The translations under genes and the position numbers were made by a program. A model generated the notes under the pieces. That model saw only the letters and a list, made by a program, of their open reading frames with translations, made no database searches and was not told the DNA's origin. Shown here one piece after another: positions 25,909 through 34,762 of a DNA stretch of 64,000 nt; within the stretch, counting starts at the first letter, position 1, and the number at the start of each line of letters is the position of its first letter. The DNA is from Flavobacterium sharifuzzamanii (GTDB lineage Bacteria > Bacteroidota > Bacteroidia > Flavobacteriales > Flavobacteriaceae), in contig NZ_QJGZ01000038.1 of the NCBI RefSeq assembly GCF_003254585.1, positions 1-64,000 of the forward strand, given 5' to 3'.

Positions 25909-27717
25909 TTAGTTTTGTCTTGTTTGCTCACTACTGTTATTTTTGATATCCTTATCAGAATGGAACTCGTGACCTAAATCGCTCTGAGTAATTATTTTAC
26001 TCTCAGAAGCTAAGTTTCGGTCTTTTTTTACCTCCGAGTTTGAATTCCCTTCTATATTAATATGACTATCTCCAGCAACATGTAATATTTTATCCAATCC
26101 GACACTAGTGTCTAAAATTCCTCCAATACTGGAAGTTTTATTTAGTATTGCTGTTTCAGAGATATTAGTTCCAGCGACATAAGTTATACTTTCACTTGCC
26201 TCAAAAACAATATTTTTAGCGCGTATAGTAATTGTTTCAGGAGAGTTCACATTAATATTTTTGCCTTCTTCATCTAGTTGAATTTCATTCCCACTTGGGT
26301 CAGAGAGTATGATGCACACTTTTTCAATAAACTTGAAAAGCTGTCCAAAAGGGAGTTTCCAGCCTTTAATTCGGTTTTTGGTATCAAAGAAATCGGGCAT
26401 TTCTTTTCCGTTGTAATAGGTGCCAGAAATATACGGGCGTTCTACATTGTTGGCTTCAAAACTTATCTGAACCTCTTCGCCAATTTCGGGTCTAAAATAT
26501 AGCCCTTTTCCAGAGCCAGAGTAAGGCTGAACCACACGCATCCAATCGCTTTTGCTTGTCCAGCCCTTCCAGAAGTATTCCACTTTTATGCGTCCCATTT
26601 TTTCGGGGTCATTATTATCAATTACTATTGCGGGCTGGCTTTCGGCAGAAGCAAATGCATTTACGTCTGTGTAGTGCGGCGCTGCAACATCGGCAGGAAT
26701 TGCTTTAAATTTGCAGGTGTAATTTCCGTTTACTTCAGAGCAGTGTATAATTTCAATTGCCAGTAAATGATGTTCTACGTTTTTATTTTCAATAGAAAAA
26801 GTCTGTCCCAAACCTATTGGCAGATAGGAGGTACCACTGTAGAATATGCTGTTGGCATCGCGTCCTGCGGTCTGCATTTTTACCATTTCATCGATCTCAT
26901 CCTTATTCTGAGCGTTGCTGGTATATGCGCCATTTTCGAGTCCGGGTCTTACAATGTAAGGCTGTTTAAAAACGGCCAGCGTGGCAAATCGGTCTTGACT
27001 TCCTACGGAGGTTTTTTCTGCACCATTTTTTATGTTAGAAGCATTTTTGTAGTCATAACTGCTGAACGAAGTTTTATGAGAAATTAAATTGGCTTCGATG
27101 CTAAAGTTATGCAGCGAAGATTCGTTTATAAGTTTTATGTCGGTGTTTTTAATCTGGCCAAACTGCATACGCATTCCGTCAAAATAAAACCATTGGGCAT
27201 AACGTGCAGAAAGGCGTTTAAGGAAATCAAAGCTTGTTTCATTATACTGAGTCTTAAAGCTGAATTCTTTTGTATAAGTAGGCACAATGGCTTCTCTCTG
27301 ATAAAATTCTCCCGAGTTTTCTTCTGCTAAAATTTCGAGTCCAATCTGTTGGAGGTTTTTCTCGCGAAAGATTCTGGATTTTGGCATATCATCAAGAGCA
27401 ATGGTATGACTTGTTCCCGTTACGTGCAGTCCAGCTGGGCTTCCGTGCAGATCGATAGAACCTAATTTTGTAATTCTTCCTTTAGACATTAAGCATATGC
27501 CTTTTACTTTAAAGGTAAATATGACTTCGCTGCCAATATAATTGCTAAAGGCTTTTTCCTGATCCTGCGGGGCAATAATAGGTTTTCCTGTGTATTGCCA
27601 AAAGAAAGAAAAATGATGGTGGTCTGCCATTTTTTGAGACAGCTCGAGATTGTAATAGATAACATTTTGGGTAAAGCCTTCTATAGTAATATGTACCTGT
27701 TCTGTGAATTTTGACAT
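25909..27717 (-). CDS. T6SS spike protein VgrG (TssI)
   Basis: 602 aa. The N-terminal half (residues ~1-340) is the gp27-like part, including a VgrG-typical FDFLKRLSARYAQWFYFDG segment near residue 180. Residues ~365-450 form the gp5 OB-fold: VIDNNDPEKMGRIKVEYFW, WMRVVQPYSG, GEEVQISFEANNVERPYISG. The C-terminal ~130 residues are beta-helical spike repeats (NINVNSPETITIRAKNIVFE, GDSHINIEGNSNSEVKKD). VgrG trimers form the puncturing tip and carry effectors. It heads a - strand cargo operon with no other T6SS structural gene in the window, so this is an orphan island that depends on a sheath and baseplate encoded elsewhere. Confidence 0.9.
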   Translation of the reverse strand: MSKFTEQVHITIEGFTQNVIYYNLELSQKMADHHHFSFFWQYTGKPIIAPQDQEKAFSNYIGSEVIFTFKVKGICLMSKGRITKLGSIDLHGSPAGLHVTGTSHTIALDDMPKSRIFREKNLQQIGLEILAEENSGEFYQREAIVPTYTKEFSFKTQYNETSFDFLKRLSARYAQWFYFDGMRMQFGQIKNTDIKLINESSLHNFSIEANLISHKTSFSSYDYKNASNIKNGAEKTSVGSQDRFATLAVFKQPYIVRPGLENGAYTSNAQNKDEIDEMVKMQTAGRDANSIFYSGTSYLPIGLGQTFSIENKNVEHHLLAIEIIHCSEVNGNYTCKFKAIPADVAAPHYTDVNAFASAESQPAIVIDNNDPEKMGRIKVEYFWKGWTSKSDWMRVVQPYSGSGKGLYFRPEIGEEVQISFEANNVERPYISGTYYNGKEMPDFFDTKNRIKGWKLPFGQLFKFIEKVCIILSDPSGNEIQLDEEGKNINVNSPETITIRAKNIVFEASESITYVAGTNISETAILNKTSSIGGILDTSVGLDKILHVAGDSHINIEGNSNSEVKKDRNLASESKIITQSDLGHEFHSDKDIKNNSSEQTRQN

Positions 27718-28121
27718 TTTTTTAGAAATTTAAATAAGGTAATGATTGGTTAAATTGAAATCTATTTTTTAAAGAACTGGGCATTGCCGAAAACCGATTC
27801 TTTGGCAGTCAGTTCTATTGATATGAGCATTGGAATTTGCTCATGTTGGTACGTTTTTCTTCGTTGATTTGTAGTTTGCTAGAAAGCTCATTTTGTTTGT
27901 TTTAAGGTTAATTTGATGCAATAGTTTTGCGATCCTTTATTTTGATATAGAGGAGAATAGTGGGATTTCTAAAATGTAGTTGGATTTACTGCTAGTATAT
28001 GCGCAGTATTTTTAGTGCGGTATTATTGTAAATATAGATAGCGAGAAATAATAATAACACTCCCTAAAAGACAAAAAAGTAATAGAATAGGGTATTTAAG
28101 GAGTCTTTATCACTAAATAAT
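27718..28121. other. Long 5' region of the VgrG operon
   Basis: About 400 bp without an open frame. It should hold the - strand promoter of vgrG. No TAxxTTTG box with a convincing partner was picked out. The sequence has short repeated GCTCATTT/TGCTCATG words but no strong palindrome. Confidence 0.35.
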
Positions 28122-28155
28122 AAAAGCGATCCGTTTAAGATCGCTTTTGTTATTT
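28122..28155 (+). terminator. Stand-alone terminator hairpin
   Basis: Perfect 10-bp stem AAAAGCGATC / GATCGCTTTT with a 7-nt loop and a T-rich tail. No + strand gene lies upstream within 500 bp, so it may insulate the oxyR-like gene or end an unseen small transcript. Confidence 0.65.
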
Positions 28156-28278
28156 CGAATTAAGTTTGTTTAAAAAAAAGCATTTAAGAATGACAAGCAC
28201 AAAATTTTCTTAAAAAACTAACAATAAAAAAGAGCAACTGAGTACCTTAGCATCTCAGTACCTTAGAAACTAGAAAAC

Positions 28279-29247
28279 ATGACCATTCAGCAGTTAAAAT
28301 ATATAGTGGCATTAGACGAAGAACGGCATTTTGCAAGAGCTGCCGAGGTTTGTATGGTAACGCAGCCCGGACTTACCATTCAGCTAAAAAATCTAGAAGA
28401 AGAAATCGGAATTAAGATTTTTGATCGAAATAAAGTGCCATTGACACCAACCGTTTTAGGAATTGAAATTATTAATAAAGCCAAAAAGATACTTCGTGAA
28501 GTGGATGAAATTCGTGATTTTGTGATCAACGAAAAAAATCTATTGGAAGGGGAGTTGAAACTGGGCATTATTTCCACTTTATCGCCTTATTTGATTCCGC
28601 TGTTTATTCAGGCCATGAAAGAAGCGGCGCCAAAAGTACATTTTATTATCAAAGAAGGATATACGGGACATTTAATGCGCGATTTGGAAACAGGTGCAAT
28701 TGACGTTGCGATTATGGCTACGCCAACAGGAAATCCGAATTTAATTGAACATGTTGTTTTTAAAGAACCATTTGTTGCTTATTTAAATCAGACGCATCCT
28801 ATGGCGAATGATGAATTTTACGAAATGCAGCCCGGCGACAAAACCGAATTGTTATTATTGCATCACGAATATTGCTACAACGCACAATTATTAGACATCT
28901 GCGGACTAAAAACATCGGATAAAATAAAGGAACAATTTACGTATGATATTAATTCGATAGAAACCTTAAAAAATCTAGTTCGAGCCCATCTAGGATTTGC
29001 GATTATTCCTAAACTTTCGACCTTAAACGAATCAGGCGGACTTTTTAAACCTTTTAAAGAACCAGTTCCCGTAAGAGAAATAAGTCTGGTAGTTTCCGAT
29101 TCCTTCTCCAAGAAATTATTACTAGAAAAAATGAATGAAGCAATCTGGAATTGTCTTCCCGAATCGCTCAAAAAAGATTTCAATTATAAAAAAATCCGCT
29201 GGAACGATTCGCCTTATTTTATTAAGGAGGTGAGTAAGTATCGTTAG
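28279..29247 (+). CDS. oxyR: OxyR-type LysR regulator of peroxide response
   Basis: 322 aa. Residues ~1-60 are the LysR winged helix (MTIQQLKYIVALDEERHFAR, VTQPGLTIQLKNLEEEIG). The C-terminal part is the substrate-binding-like domain. Cys residues fall at 199 and 208 (EYCYNAQLLDIC), the same spacing and numbering as the redox-active pair of E. coli OxyR, so peroxide sensing by disulfide formation is likely. The C-terminal 20 residues are extra and basic. It is the first gene after a terminator and is followed by a 24-bp perfect inverted repeat terminator, hence monocistronic. OsmC and Ohr genes nearby are plausible targets. Confidence 0.85.
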   Translation: MTIQQLKYIVALDEERHFARAAEVCMVTQPGLTIQLKNLEEEIGIKIFDRNKVPLTPTVLGIEIINKAKKILREVDEIRDFVINEKNLLEGELKLGIISTLSPYLIPLFIQAMKEAAPKVHFIIKEGYTGHLMRDLETGAIDVAIMATPTGNPNLIEHVVFKEPFVAYLNQTHPMANDEFYEMQPGDKTELLLLHHEYCYNAQLLDICGLKTSDKIKEQFTYDINSIETLKNLVRAHLGFAIIPKLSTLNESGGLFKPFKEPVPVREISLVVSDSFSKKLLLEKMNEAIWNCLPESLKKDFNYKKIRWNDSPYFIKEVSKYR

Positions 29248-29266
29248 AAATTCCAAAATAAAAATT

Positions 29267-29330
29267 CCAAAATAAAAATTCCAAATTCCAATAACTGCTT
29301 AGAGTATGGAATTTGGAATTTTTATTTTGG
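29267..29330 (+). terminator. 24-bp perfect inverted repeat after oxyR
   Basis: CCAAAATAAAAATTCCAAATTCCA (29267-29290) is the exact reverse complement of 29307-29330, with a 16-nt loop. The arms contain A- and T-runs, so it can terminate in both directions. Confidence 0.7.
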
Positions 29331-29335
29331 ATTTT

Positions 29336-29435
29336 GTCATTTCGAGGAACGAGAAATCTCCACAAGTAGCTCCGTGTAGAATGTCGCCAATCTTTGTAGA
29401 GTTTCTTGCGAAGATTTCTCCTCCGTCGAAATGAC
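29336..29435. repeat. GTCATTTCGAGG-type inverted repeat element
   Basis: About 100 bp bounded by GTCATTTCGA and TCGAAATGAC, with inner arms GAGAAATCT / AGATTTCTC. A second, longer copy is at 37759-37883. It resembles a small non-autonomous mobile or REP-type element. Confidence 0.65.
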
Positions 29436-29476
29436 AAGATTATGTGAATTTATAATTTACAATTAACCATTCACAA

Positions 29477-30238
29477 TTATTTTGATGCTTCAATAATCAC
29501 ATTTGCCACTTTCTCTGGCTGAGAAATAAACACCACGTGGCTACCTTTAATTTCAGTGATTTTTGTGTTAGAGCGTTTGTACATTGCATACTGAATACTT
29601 GGAACAATACTTTTATCTTCGGTCGCTACGATTCCGTAAGAAGGTTTAGTTCTCCAAGCGGCTTTAGTTATTGGTGTTAAAAAACCTTGCGCGTGAAAAG
29701 CACCTTGTGAAGCATACATAAAATCGGCTTGTTCTTTGCTCAAATCTCCGGCAAAACCAGCGTGAAATTTAGCTTTGTCATAATACGCAATTCCTTTTTC
29801 ATCTGGAGGCAATACACCATTTTCTGGAGCTGGAGGAGCAGTTTGCAACCACTGAACAGAATTTTCGCCATTATCAGGCTGTAAAGCCGCTACGTAAACC
29901 AAAGCCGCTACTTTTGGGTGATTTCCAGCTTCTGTAATTACGGTTCCTCCCCAAGAATGTCCAACCAAAATAGTGGGTCCGTCTTGTTTGTCTAAAGCTA
30001 AGTTTGTGGCTTGAACGTCATCTTCTAAAGAGCTCAACGGATTTTGAACGATGGTTACATTATAGCCTTTTTTAGTTAAAACTTTGTATAAACCGTGCCA
30101 TCCAGAGCCATCTGCAAATGCGCCGTGAACCAATACGACATTTTTAATTTTAGGATTAGTTTGTGCGTTTACGTTTGTGAATGCCAAACTAAAAATTAGT
30201 ATTGCGAATGCTAAAAAGCTTTTAAATATTGTTTTCAT
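29477..30238 (-). CDS. Exported alpha/beta hydrolase
   Basis: 253 aa with a signal peptide of about 26 residues (ending NVNAQ). The nucleophile elbow GHSWGG places the catalytic Ser at residue 95; VLVHGAFADGSGW near 35-47 forms the oxyanion hole; Asp 208 (ATEDKSIVP) and His 234 (KGSHVVF) complete the triad. It belongs to the family of small esterase-like hydrolases often found with stress genes. The substrate is unknown. It follows the OsmC gene on the same strand with a terminator-like hairpin in between (30278-30327), so the two may be only partly cotranscribed. Confidence 0.85.
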   Translation of the reverse strand: MKTIFKSFLAFAILIFSLAFTNVNAQTNPKIKNVVLVHGAFADGSGWHGLYKVLTKKGYNVTIVQNPLSSLEDDVQATNLALDKQDGPTILVGHSWGGTVITEAGNHPKVAALVYVAALQPDNGENSVQWLQTAPPAPENGVLPPDEKGIAYYDKAKFHAGFAGDLSKEQADFMYASQGAFHAQGFLTPITKAAWRTKPSYGIVATEDKSIVPSIQYAMYKRSNTKITEIKGSHVVFISQPEKVANVIIEASK

Positions 30239-30277
30239 TTTATTTAGATTTTAAATTTGAATAGAAATTTCAATTTT

Positions 30278-30327
30278 AAAAATTCCAAATTCCAATTTTC
30301 CATTCAGACTTGGAATTTGGGATTTTT
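30278..30327 (-). terminator. Hairpin between osmC-like gene and hydrolase
   Basis: Arms AAATTCCAAATTCCAA and TTGGAATTTGGGATTT, one G-T mismatch, 15-nt loop, with A/T runs outside. It is related in sequence to the hairpin after oxyR. Confidence 0.55.
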
Positions 30328-30341
30328 GTATTGGGATTTAT

Positions 30342-30758
30342 TTAAAGTAAAGTGATTGATAAAGTAATCTCAGTATTCAGCAATTTAGAAATTGGACAAA
30401 TTTCTTTTGCTTTTTGAGCGGTTTGCTGAAACTCTTCTGCAGAAATTCCAGGTACTTTTCCAGTCAATTCTAACTGAATTAAGGTAATAGTTCCGTCTTC
30501 AAAAGTTACTTTGGCAGTTGTGTCTAAATCTTCTGGAACGAACCCAGCTTCAGATAATAAAAAGCTTAACTGCATAGTAAAACACCCAGAATGTGCCGCT
30601 GCGATTAATTCTTCAGGATTGGTTCCGACACCTTGCTCAAAACGAGTTTTAAATGATAATTGTGCATTGTCTAAAGTTGTGCTTTGTGTACTAATGGTTC
30701 CTTTTCCTTCCATTCCTGTACCTTTCCAGTTTGCGTTTGCTCTTCTTGTAAATTTCAT
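30342..30758 (-). CDS. OsmC-family peroxiredoxin
   Basis: 138 aa. OsmC-type proteins reduce organic hydroperoxides with a pair of Cys residues; here they are C59 (HSGCF) and C121 (EICPISK). FTRRANANWKGTGMEGKG at the N terminus and NPEELIAAAHSGCF are typical of the OsmC rather than the Ohr subgroup. A separate Ohr gene is at 36429. A TACTTTTG -7 box on the - strand (30827-30820) lies about 60 bp upstream of the start. Location is cytosolic. Confidence 0.92.
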   Translation of the reverse strand: MKFTRRANANWKGTGMEGKGTISTQSTTLDNAQLSFKTRFEQGVGTNPEELIAAAHSGCFTMQLSFLLSEAGFVPEDLDTTAKVTFEDGTITLIQLELTGKVPGISAEEFQQTAQKAKEICPISKLLNTEITLSITLL

Positions 30759-30962
30759 GATTTCTATTTTTTAAGTTATTTTTTAAGATGTTCAAATCAT
30801 TTCTTTGATTTTGATGAAGCAAAAGTATAGGGAAGGTGTTTATTAATCAAATTAATAATTTTTATTAATTATAAAAATAATTTATAAGTATTGATTAGAT
30901 TGGGGTTAGAGCACAAAAGATTTTAAATAATAATTTTTCCAAAAACTTCTTTTCGAAAATGA

Positions 30963-31048
30963 GTGCCCTAGCCCCGATAGAAGTGAAAATCCTTGTGTGC
31001 TGGGGTTCAGCACAAAAGATTGTAACGGATAGCGGGAAATGGCTCCTA
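30963..31048. other. Structured intergenic element with GTGCTG/CAGCAC hairpin
   Basis: The block from GCCCTAGCCCCGATAG to GGATAGCGGGAAATGGCTCC encloses a hairpin TTGTGTGCTG-GGGTT-CAGCACAAAA. I recall very similar blocks between genes in other flavobacterial genomes. A second part-copy (GAGCACAAAAGATTTTAAATAA) lies at 30908. It could be a repeat element or a small RNA. No open frame exists in 30759-31252. Confidence 0.5.
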
Positions 31049-31252
31049 ATCAGTATCACTGCTTCATTTTAGCTCAATTTATTGGTACAGATTAAAATTT
31101 TGGTTCTAGAAAAGAAGGATCATTTAAGCACTTATTTGGTTTCAAATTATAATGTGAAACAAAGTAAGTGGCTGATTTGTAGTTTTATTTATTCGGTGAA
31201 TTTAATTTTATAGGAATCAATTTTATACGACGACCGAGAAAATAAATTTTCA

Positions 31253-33835
31253 ATGAATAATCTAACTTTTAAATTTATGAGAAATGCTTTTCTAATATTT
31301 GGAGTTTGTTTGAGTACAATTTTGTTCTCCTGCAAAAAAGATAAAAATACGGAGCAGTCAAGTTCTGAAACTGGAAAGTCTGAAACTGCCGACACGACAT
31401 TAATTGCAGATCGGGGTTGGCCTCGCGAAGCCGAAAATAACGGTACAAAACTGGTTTATTATCAGCCTCAGGTAGACGATTGGAAAGATTTTAAAGAAAT
31501 TACTGCTCGAGTGGCTTTTTCGCTGACTCCAAAAGACGGAAAACAGGTTTTGGGTGTGGCTTCTTTGAAAGCAGAAACTTTGGTAGACAAAGACAATAGA
31601 AGCGCTTTTATAAAAAATCTTCAGGTAACCGACATACGTTTTCCTGCTTTGGACGAAAAGAAAGTTCCTGAAATGGAAAAGCTGTTTAAAGAAACGTTGC
31701 CACAGAGCGGAGATCCTATTTCGGTAGATCGTATTTTGGCAGATTTAAGTCATACCAAAAGTCCGCCAAAGGGAATTGCTGCTAAAAACGATCCTCCAGC
31801 CATTTTTTACAGCACGAATCCGTCGATTTTGCTTATCGTGCAAGGCGAACCGGTTTTGGTGCCTGTAGAAAAAACGGATATTCAATATGTAGTAAATACC
31901 AATTGGGATTTGTTTTTTGATAAAACGACAAAAGATTATTATTTATTGGTGGAGAATATCTGGCTGACTTCGAAAAATGTCGCGGGTAAATGGACTAAAA
32001 CAACCAAATTGCCTTCGGGTTTAAGCAATCTGCCTTCGGGTCAGAATTTTGATGATGTTAAGAAAATGATTCCGCCACCTTCATCTGGTGGAGCTCCAGA
32101 GGTTTTCTACAGCAACAAACCTGCAGAGTTGATTGCGATAAACGGAAGTCCGAAATTTGAAAAAATTCCAGGAACCAAATTATTATATATTGACAATACC
32201 GAGAATGATGTTTTTGCCGACGAAAACAAGGGTCAGTATTATGTATTATTGTCTGGAAGATGGTTTAAGTCTAAAGAATTAACAGGTCCGTGGAGTTATG
32301 CTAGTAATAGTCTTCCGGCTGATTTTGCTAAGATTCCGAAAGATTCTCCGCGTGCTAATGTATTGTCGTCGGTACCGGGAACTCAGGAAGCGAATGATGC
32401 TGTAATGTTATCGCAAGTTCCTACAACTGCTATATTAAAGAAATCGGATGCTGAAGCGAAAGTAAAAGTATCGTATGATGGCGGAACTCCTCAGTTTAAA
32501 CCTATTGATGGAACCAAAATGCAATATGCAAGCAATACTCAGGAAAAAATCGTGAAAGTAGGTGATTTGTACTATTTATGTTTTCAGGCGGTTTGGTTTA
32601 TGTCGGCAAGCCCGAATGGACCTTGGAAAACATGCGATTCTGTTCCGAAAGAAATTTATACGATTCCGCCAAGTTCGCCAGTATATAATGTTACGTATGT
32701 AACGCAAACGACAACCGATACAACAGTTGAAAGTAGTGCAACAGCGGGTTATTTGGGGGCTTTTATTATTGGTGCAACATTCGGCGCTATATTAACGTAC
32801 GGTACAGGATGGTATTATCCGCCTTATATGTATTACGGCGGACTGTATCCAATTTATCGTCCGTGGCCTTATGCTTATGGAGGAGGAGCGGTTTACAATC
32901 CGTGGACGGGTGGTTATGCGGCAGGAAGACGTGTTTATGGACCTTATGGCGCTGCTGGAACTGCGGCTTGGTATAATCCTGCAACGGGAAGATACGGACG
33001 TTCTGCAAGTGTGCAAGGTTGGTATGGCGGACGTACGGCTGCGAGTACCTATAATCCGTGGACAGGAAATTATGCGAGAACGAATCAAGGACATAATGCG
33101 TATGCGCAATGGGGACATTCGGCTGCGACAAACGGAAATCAGTGGGCGCAGACGGGACATATCACTACACGACGAGGAACGGCAATTGGTTATGAAACTT
33201 CGGGAGGAAATAAAGGTGTAATTACACACAGAAGAGGTGGAGGAACTACAATTCATACCAATAATAATTTATATGCTGGTCACGACGGACATGTCTACAA
33301 AAGAGACGCCAACGGAAACTGGAGCCATTATAATAACGGAAATGGTGGCTGGACACAAGCAGGAACTTTGGGTTCGTCTAAAAAAACGGGTGAAGGGATT
33401 AAAAATAGAGCAAACCAGGGACTTGGAGCGAATGGAGCTGGAGAAAGAATTCAACGCGATAATCAAGGGCTTGGTGCAAATGGAGCGGGAGAAAGGATTC
33501 AGCGCGATAACAATCAGGGACTTGGAGCAAATGGAGCGGGAGAACGAATGCAGCGTGACAACCAAAATCTAGGTGGTGAAACCCGAATGGGTGATGGAAT
33601 GCGAGATAATTTCCCTAAAGCAGATCAAACTCTTGGTCAGCCTAATAAACCGCTTGGAGAAGCTGGTCGTCCAGACATTACAAACGATTTAGATCGTTCG
33701 GCTATGTCAAGAGATCGAGGTGAAATGCAAACCCGAAATTTCCAAAATATCCAAAGAAGCGGAGGCGGATTTAATGGAGGCGGCTTCGGCGGTGGCGGTT
33801 TCAGAGGCGGCGGAGGCTTTAGAGGAAGAAGATAA
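31253..33835 (+). CDS. Large repeat-rich lipoprotein with Gly-rich C terminus
   Basis: 860 aa. Lipoprotein signal with lipobox LFSC at Cys 27; a start at Met 9 (31277) gives a tidier signal peptide. Residues ~185-470 hold three repeated beta modules of the form PPAIFYSTNPSILLIVQGEP ... TDIQYVVNTNWDLFFD ... YYLLVENIWLTSKNVAGKWT, each ending in a W-x-P turn. Then come a hydrophobic Gly-rich segment (~500-520), a Tyr/Gly/Trp-rich region, three tandem NQGLGANGAGERIQRD repeats (~720-770) and a GGGFRGGGGFRGRR tail. It is probably anchored in the outer membrane. A carbohydrate-binding label sometimes seen on this family cannot be checked here. Confidence 0.7.
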   Translation: MNNLTFKFMRNAFLIFGVCLSTILFSCKKDKNTEQSSSETGKSETADTTLIADRGWPREAENNGTKLVYYQPQVDDWKDFKEITARVAFSLTPKDGKQVLGVASLKAETLVDKDNRSAFIKNLQVTDIRFPALDEKKVPEMEKLFKETLPQSGDPISVDRILADLSHTKSPPKGIAAKNDPPAIFYSTNPSILLIVQGEPVLVPVEKTDIQYVVNTNWDLFFDKTTKDYYLLVENIWLTSKNVAGKWTKTTKLPSGLSNLPSGQNFDDVKKMIPPPSSGGAPEVFYSNKPAELIAINGSPKFEKIPGTKLLYIDNTENDVFADENKGQYYVLLSGRWFKSKELTGPWSYASNSLPADFAKIPKDSPRANVLSSVPGTQEANDAVMLSQVPTTAILKKSDAEAKVKVSYDGGTPQFKPIDGTKMQYASNTQEKIVKVGDLYYLCFQAVWFMSASPNGPWKTCDSVPKEIYTIPPSSPVYNVTYVTQTTTDTTVESSATAGYLGAFIIGATFGAILTYGTGWYYPPYMYYGGLYPIYRPWPYAYGGGAVYNPWTGGYAAGRRVYGPYGAAGTAAWYNPATGRYGRSASVQGWYGGRTAASTYNPWTGNYARTNQGHNAYAQWGHSAATNGNQWAQTGHITTRRGTAIGYETSGGNKGVITHRRGGGTTIHTNNNLYAGHDGHVYKRDANGNWSHYNNGNGGWTQAGTLGSSKKTGEGIKNRANQGLGANGAGERIQRDNQGLGANGAGERIQRDNNQGLGANGAGERMQRDNQNLGGETRMGDGMRDNFPKADQTLGQPNKPLGEAGRPDITNDLDRSAMSRDRGEMQTRNFQNIQRSGGGFNGGGFGGGGFRGGGGFRGRR
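33415..33570 (+). repeat. In-frame tandem repeat of ~51 bp
   Basis: Three units encode NQGLGANGAGERIQRD with small changes, and a fourth is degenerate (NQNLGGETRM). The units differ at third codon positions, so the expansion is not recent. Confidence 0.75.
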
Positions 33836-33836
33836 A

Positions 33837-33875
33837 AAGTCAAAAGTCGAAAGTCAAAAGTCAAAAGTCGAAAGT
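33837..33875. repeat. Simple repeat AAAAGTC/GAAAGTC
   Basis: Five alternating AAAAGTC and GAAAGTC units directly after the stop of the 860-residue lipoprotein gene. Confidence 0.7.
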
Positions 33876-33954
33876 TTAAATAAAAGTTAGTTATAATTCA
33901 GAAAAATCAGGATGGCGGTAAAATGCTAATCCTGATTTTTTTATTTAACCGCAA

Positions 33955-34200
33955 AGCACGCTAAGATTTACGCAAAGTTCGCAAAGTTTTTTTTTAGCTG
34001 GTTTTAAGTGACGGTGAGTTCGCAAAGCTTTATGTAATAAGTTTTGCGAATTTTTATTCTAGCCACAGATTTCACAGATTAACACAGATTAAAAAATCCT
34101 TTTAATCCTTTTAATCTGTGGCAAAAATTAAAGACAAAACTTTGCAACTTCGTGACTTTGCGAGATTAAAAACTTAGCGAACTTTGCGGTTAAACTCTCA
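33955..34200. repeat. GCAAAG- and CACAGATT-type intergenic repeat block
   Basis: A run of short related words: CGCAAAGTTCGCAAAG, CACAGATTAACACAGATT, TTGCGAACTTTGCG. Similar blocks occur at 34788-35215 and 40760-41120. No gene is present in 33836-34351. Confidence 0.6.
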
Positions 34201-34234
34201 AACATTTCATATCTCACAAATCACAACTCACGTG

Positions 34235-34310
34235 CTGTCCATTTCACCCTGAAGTTTGTCCGTTTCACCTATTTCCTGATTTCGTATGAAGGGGTATCGA
34301 AATACTTTTG
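34235..34310 (+). promoter_or_regulatory. LytTR-type direct repeat and promoter of the cupin gene
   Basis: TGTCCATTTCACC (34236-34248) and TGTCCGTTTCACC (34257-34269) are direct repeats with a 21-bp period. The core TCCGTTTCA fits the 9-bp LytTR consensus. The -7 box TACTTTTG is at 34303-34310, 43 bp from the CC of the second unit. The same geometry recurs at 35225, 40741 (- strand) and 46120. Confidence 0.75.
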
Positions 34311-34351
34311 ACAAAGAAATTAACGAAAACAAATAATTTAAATCAGAAGTT

Positions 34352-34762
34352 ATGGAAACGAAAAAACAAAAAACATGGGTTATAATCGCAATTATTGTTT
34401 TAGGAATTATTGCCTTTTTAGTTCCGAATCAAATTACAGCGCAAGGAGTAAAACGTATCGATCTGCAAAAACATGATCTAAGTACTCCAGGGAAAGAAAT
34501 GGTTCAGGCACGAATCGATTTTGATGGACATTCTGCTTTCGGGAAACATTCTCATCCAGGCGAAGAAGTGATTTATGTGGTTGAAGGCTCGCTGGAATAT
34601 CAGATCGAAGACGAAAAACCAGTGACTTTAAAAGCAGGCGAAGTACTTTTTATTCCGGCAGGCGTAGTACATTCTGCTAAAAATAATACAAATGCTAAAG
34701 CATCAGAACTGGCGACTTATATTGTGGAAAAAGGGAAACCTATTTTGACTATGAAAAAATAG
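34352..34762 (+). CDS. Cupin-domain protein with N-terminal membrane anchor
   Basis: 136 aa. A single hydrophobic helix at residues ~10-28 anchors or exports the protein, and the rest is a compact cupin: GHSAFGKHSHPGEEVIYVVE holds the first metal-binding motif (two His and a Glu), and LFIPAGVVHSAKNN the second (His). Such cupins bind a metal and are often encoded with quinone- and radical-handling enzymes. The substrate is unknown. The promoter carries a 21-bp direct repeat shared with three other units, so LytTR control is likely. The 3' end lies inside a ~127-bp duplicated segment. Confidence 0.85.
   Translation: METKKQKTWVIIAIIVLGIIAFLVPNQITAQGVKRIDLQKHDLSTPGKEMVQARIDFDGHSAFGKHSHPGEEVIYVVEGSLEYQIEDEKPVTLKAGEVLFIPAGVVHSAKNNTNAKASELATYIVEKGKPILTMKK

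Noticed and set aside
32787..33572. Several overlapping frames on both strands in the repeat-rich lipoprotein gene
   Set aside because: They are shadows caused by the Gly/Arg-rich, low-complexity composition of the real gene.
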